A DNA stretch of 64,000 nt from Paracentrotus lividus (Eukaryota; Echinodermata; Echinoidea; Camarodonta; Echinidae), in contig CALNVZ010002100.1 in assembly GCA_940671915.1 (NCBI GenBank), forward strand, positions 1,303,005-1,367,004. The letters run 5' to 3'. Every line of letters starts with the position of its first letter. Position 1 is the first letter of the stretch. A model generated the notes under the pieces. The model made no database searches. It had not been told where the DNA came from and saw only the letters and a list, made by a program, of their open reading frames with translations. Shown in pieces: positions 62,101 through 64,000 of the stretch. The position numbers and the translations under genes were made by a program.

Positions 62101-63166
62101 GCCTACATAAATCAGTCTGGCCGGCATCCTGGCTTGTTACCATAGCAACAGGATCATATCAAGCTTACACTTTATGTGTTGATGAGCATCTTGTCCCATT
62201 TATGGAATGTTATTACAGGATAGGAATACATAGGCCTACATGGAATTATAATGCTACAACCATTACTCTACAAACCTTACCCATTAGACTACGTTATTGT
62301 CCTGTTTCCATGACAACAGAAGTAAAAGCAATATATATCATATTAGAGATAATCCCCTCGAGAGCTAATAATGTGTGTCTTTCATAAAAAAATCAACCCA
62401 CCTCTCTCTCCTGTTTGATTATAACTTTATCTATTTGAACTCTTGACATGGCTTGTACATAGCTGAAATGCCTTTCCTTAATGGGAGTATACACACCCCT
62501 CGTCTAGTGCAACATACAGTACATGAAACACGTCCCTGATGAAACCCATTCACATGCTGTAGGCCTATAGTCTGGGAGATACAGACGTGGCACATAAATG
62601 CTTTGATGCTGTAAAATGCTGTTTTGATGAAGGGGGAATAAATTATTGATTAAAAAAAGCCCCCCACCCCCCTACCACAAATGTTCGGACCCCCCCCCCC
62701 CCCCTTGCCTCTGCTTTTTTACTCAATAAAGGCCCTCCCCCATGATTGTGTGTACATTTCATTCCATCGAATACAAGAAAGAGGGTGTGTTAGTTAAAAG
62801 TTATGAGTAGCAATCATCCCATTTTTATTGATATAAGTTACACAAAATATATTGTCCCACTTGACATTTTACAAATATGGCCTACTCAGTCAATCTAAAG
62901 AGATATACATGTGATTTAATTTGATTTATGCTACTTTAAATAAAAAGAAAATCAACATTGACAATCGACCTGTTTGAGAGAAATGTATAGTATACAATGA
63001 TAGAGTTGAAGTTGGTAATTATCTCATAAAATTTATCATTATACATACAATTTTTACCCAAATACCACCATGAATAATTTGTCAATTGTTGGAATGTTAA
63101 AGTATATGAATGAATATGAAACTTGCAAAATGTTTTTTTCATTTTATTTCTTGTACCTTATTCTAG
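59146..63166 (+). other. Filamin intron 3
   Basis: GTAAGG donor to TTCTAG acceptor. Contains the family B element at 60,278, a C run and AT-rich sequence around 62,660-62,705, and otherwise nothing recognised in 59,146-60,277 and 60,392-63,166. The acceptor is preceded by a T-rich tract (63,132-63,164). Confidence 0.9.
60278..60391. mobile_element. Small inverted-repeat element, family B copy 2
   Basis: Left CAGTGCCCTGTAACATGACA and GATACGATCAA; right TTGATCGTATC then CTATGTTACAGAGAACAGGG. It is about 114 bases and matches the copy at 6,004 along both ends but diverges in the middle. Confidence 0.75.
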
Positions 63167-63295
63167 GTGTTGAGACCAGAAGACATGATCAACCCCAACG
63201 TAGACGACCTCAGTATGATGACCTATCTATCTGCCTTCCCCAAGGCCAAGCTGAAGCCTGGAGCGCCACTTAGACCCAAGAGTAATGCCAAGAAG
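63167..63295 (+). CDS. Filamin, coding exon 4 (end of CH2 and linker to repeat 1)
   Basis: 43 codons in phase 0, residues 237-279: [20 protein letters not shown], then [20 protein letters not shown] and AKK. The [22 protein letters not shown] segment is the hallmark C-terminal helix of the filamin/actinin-type CH2 domain, followed by the filamin-specific proline/lysine linker. The donor used here is AAG-GTACAA at 63,296; a second GTATGT nearby (63,304) is possible but would add a few residues. The downstream immunoglobulin-like repeats lie beyond the window. Confidence 0.93.
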
Positions 63296-64000
63296 GTACA
63301 AAATGTATGTAAGAAACCCTTCATTGTTCGCATGAAGGCGTGACGTTTGAGATGATACAGCATGGTAAGATTATACCATCTGATAGCACGTAGGAACACT
63401 GAGTCAAAATGGTTATATAGCATGAAAGAGAAGATTTCATTAACTAGGAACAACGAGTCAAAACGGTTACATAGCATGGAAGAACAGCTTGGAACATATA
63501 TATATGCATAAAAACAGTTATAAAGCGTGTAAGAAAAGATTTCATTATCTAGGAACACTGAATCAAAATTGAATAGAGGGTTTCTTGGTTAAGGCTTTTC
63601 ATAGAAATCTTTCAAAATCATAAGCACATTTGTTCATTTCATTAAAAAACTAACAAACCTACACAAAGGTTAGAAATTATCAATTTATTCATTCTAATTC
63701 AGTTTTGATAATAGGCTTCTCAGATGTTAAACTGAAACGAGGGGGGGGGGAGATGAAAAGTTTGATCATGTTAAACTCTTTTTAATGGTTTTGATATGGT
63801 ATCGAAGTTGGATATGCCAGTAGAAAATGTATAGGAAAAGTGCATCAATTCAGAGACCATTCTTTCAACAACAGCTAACTTCTGAAAAAGTGGTAGTTAA
63901 CAAGAGAGATCATTGAAGGAACCATTTTGACTCAGACTTAGCACAAGGATTGAAGCCTCATATCCCCGTGAAATAATGAAGCCATCTAGCACTCATCTAT
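63296..64000 (+). other. Start of filamin intron 4
   Basis: AT-rich; contains the tandem repeat at 63,389-63,575 and a G run at 63,741-63,750. No further coding exon is recognised before the window ends. Confidence 0.75.
63389..63575. repeat. Degenerate tandem repeat, about 55-60 base unit
   Basis: AGGAACACTGAGTCAAAATG then GTTATATAGCATG and AAGATTTCATTA recurs three times (about 63,391, 63,447 and 63,551, the last partial), with one unit interrupted by an ATATAT segment. Confidence 0.65.

Overview
This is one window of an animal nuclear genome. The only gene I can identify is the 5' end of a filamin gene on the + strand: four coding exons carry the N-terminal actin-binding domain (CH1 plus CH2), separated by introns of about 22.9, 9.9 and 4.0 kb. 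The gene runs off the right edge. Long introns, AT-rich non-coding DNA, abundant CT/CA/GA/AAT microsatellites, long G or C runs, frequent AGGCCTA words, many small inverted-repeat transposons and a DIRS-like retrotransposon fit a marine deuterostome. A sea urchin or other echinoderm is my best guess, but that is inference.

Layout. 1-25,400: no recognisable protein-coding gene; short inverted-repeat elements (1,964; 4,296; 6,004; 12,248 with a nested element; 14,943; 17,533; 19,314; 22,292), minisatellites (9.1-10.2 kb, 13.1-13.7 kb, 24.17-24.69 kb) and a possible upstream promoter with a perfect CArG box at 20,793. 25,400-26,016: putative proximal promoter/5'UTR and filamin exon 1. 26,017-48,898: intron 1, with a LINE fragment, an element bounded by hairpins at both ends, several inverted-repeat elements, a 25-base N gap and a giant inverted repeat (arms 38,040-42,755 and 42,775-47,490). 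48,899-49,153: exon 2. 49,154-59,047: intron 2, mostly a 6.5 kb DIRS-like element (52,499-59,006) that ends 41 bases before exon 3. 59,048-59,145: exon 3. 63,167-63,295: exon 4.

The four exons join in consistent phase (1, 1, 0, 0) into 279 residues: an acidic leader, CH1 and CH2, ending at the linker that precedes the first immunoglobulin-like filamin repeat. Nothing else in the window looks like a working protein gene.

Two things deserve most attention. (1) The 52.5-59.0 kb element has terminal inverted repeats plus an internal complementary region made of the reverse complement of its left end followed by that of its right end, which is the signature of DIRS retrotransposons. (2) The 9.45 kb palindrome in intron 1 has arms that differ mainly by scattered one-base insertions and deletions and lies about 1.35 kb from a gap of exactly 25 Ns. 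A fold-back long read used for gap filling is more likely than a real inverted duplication.
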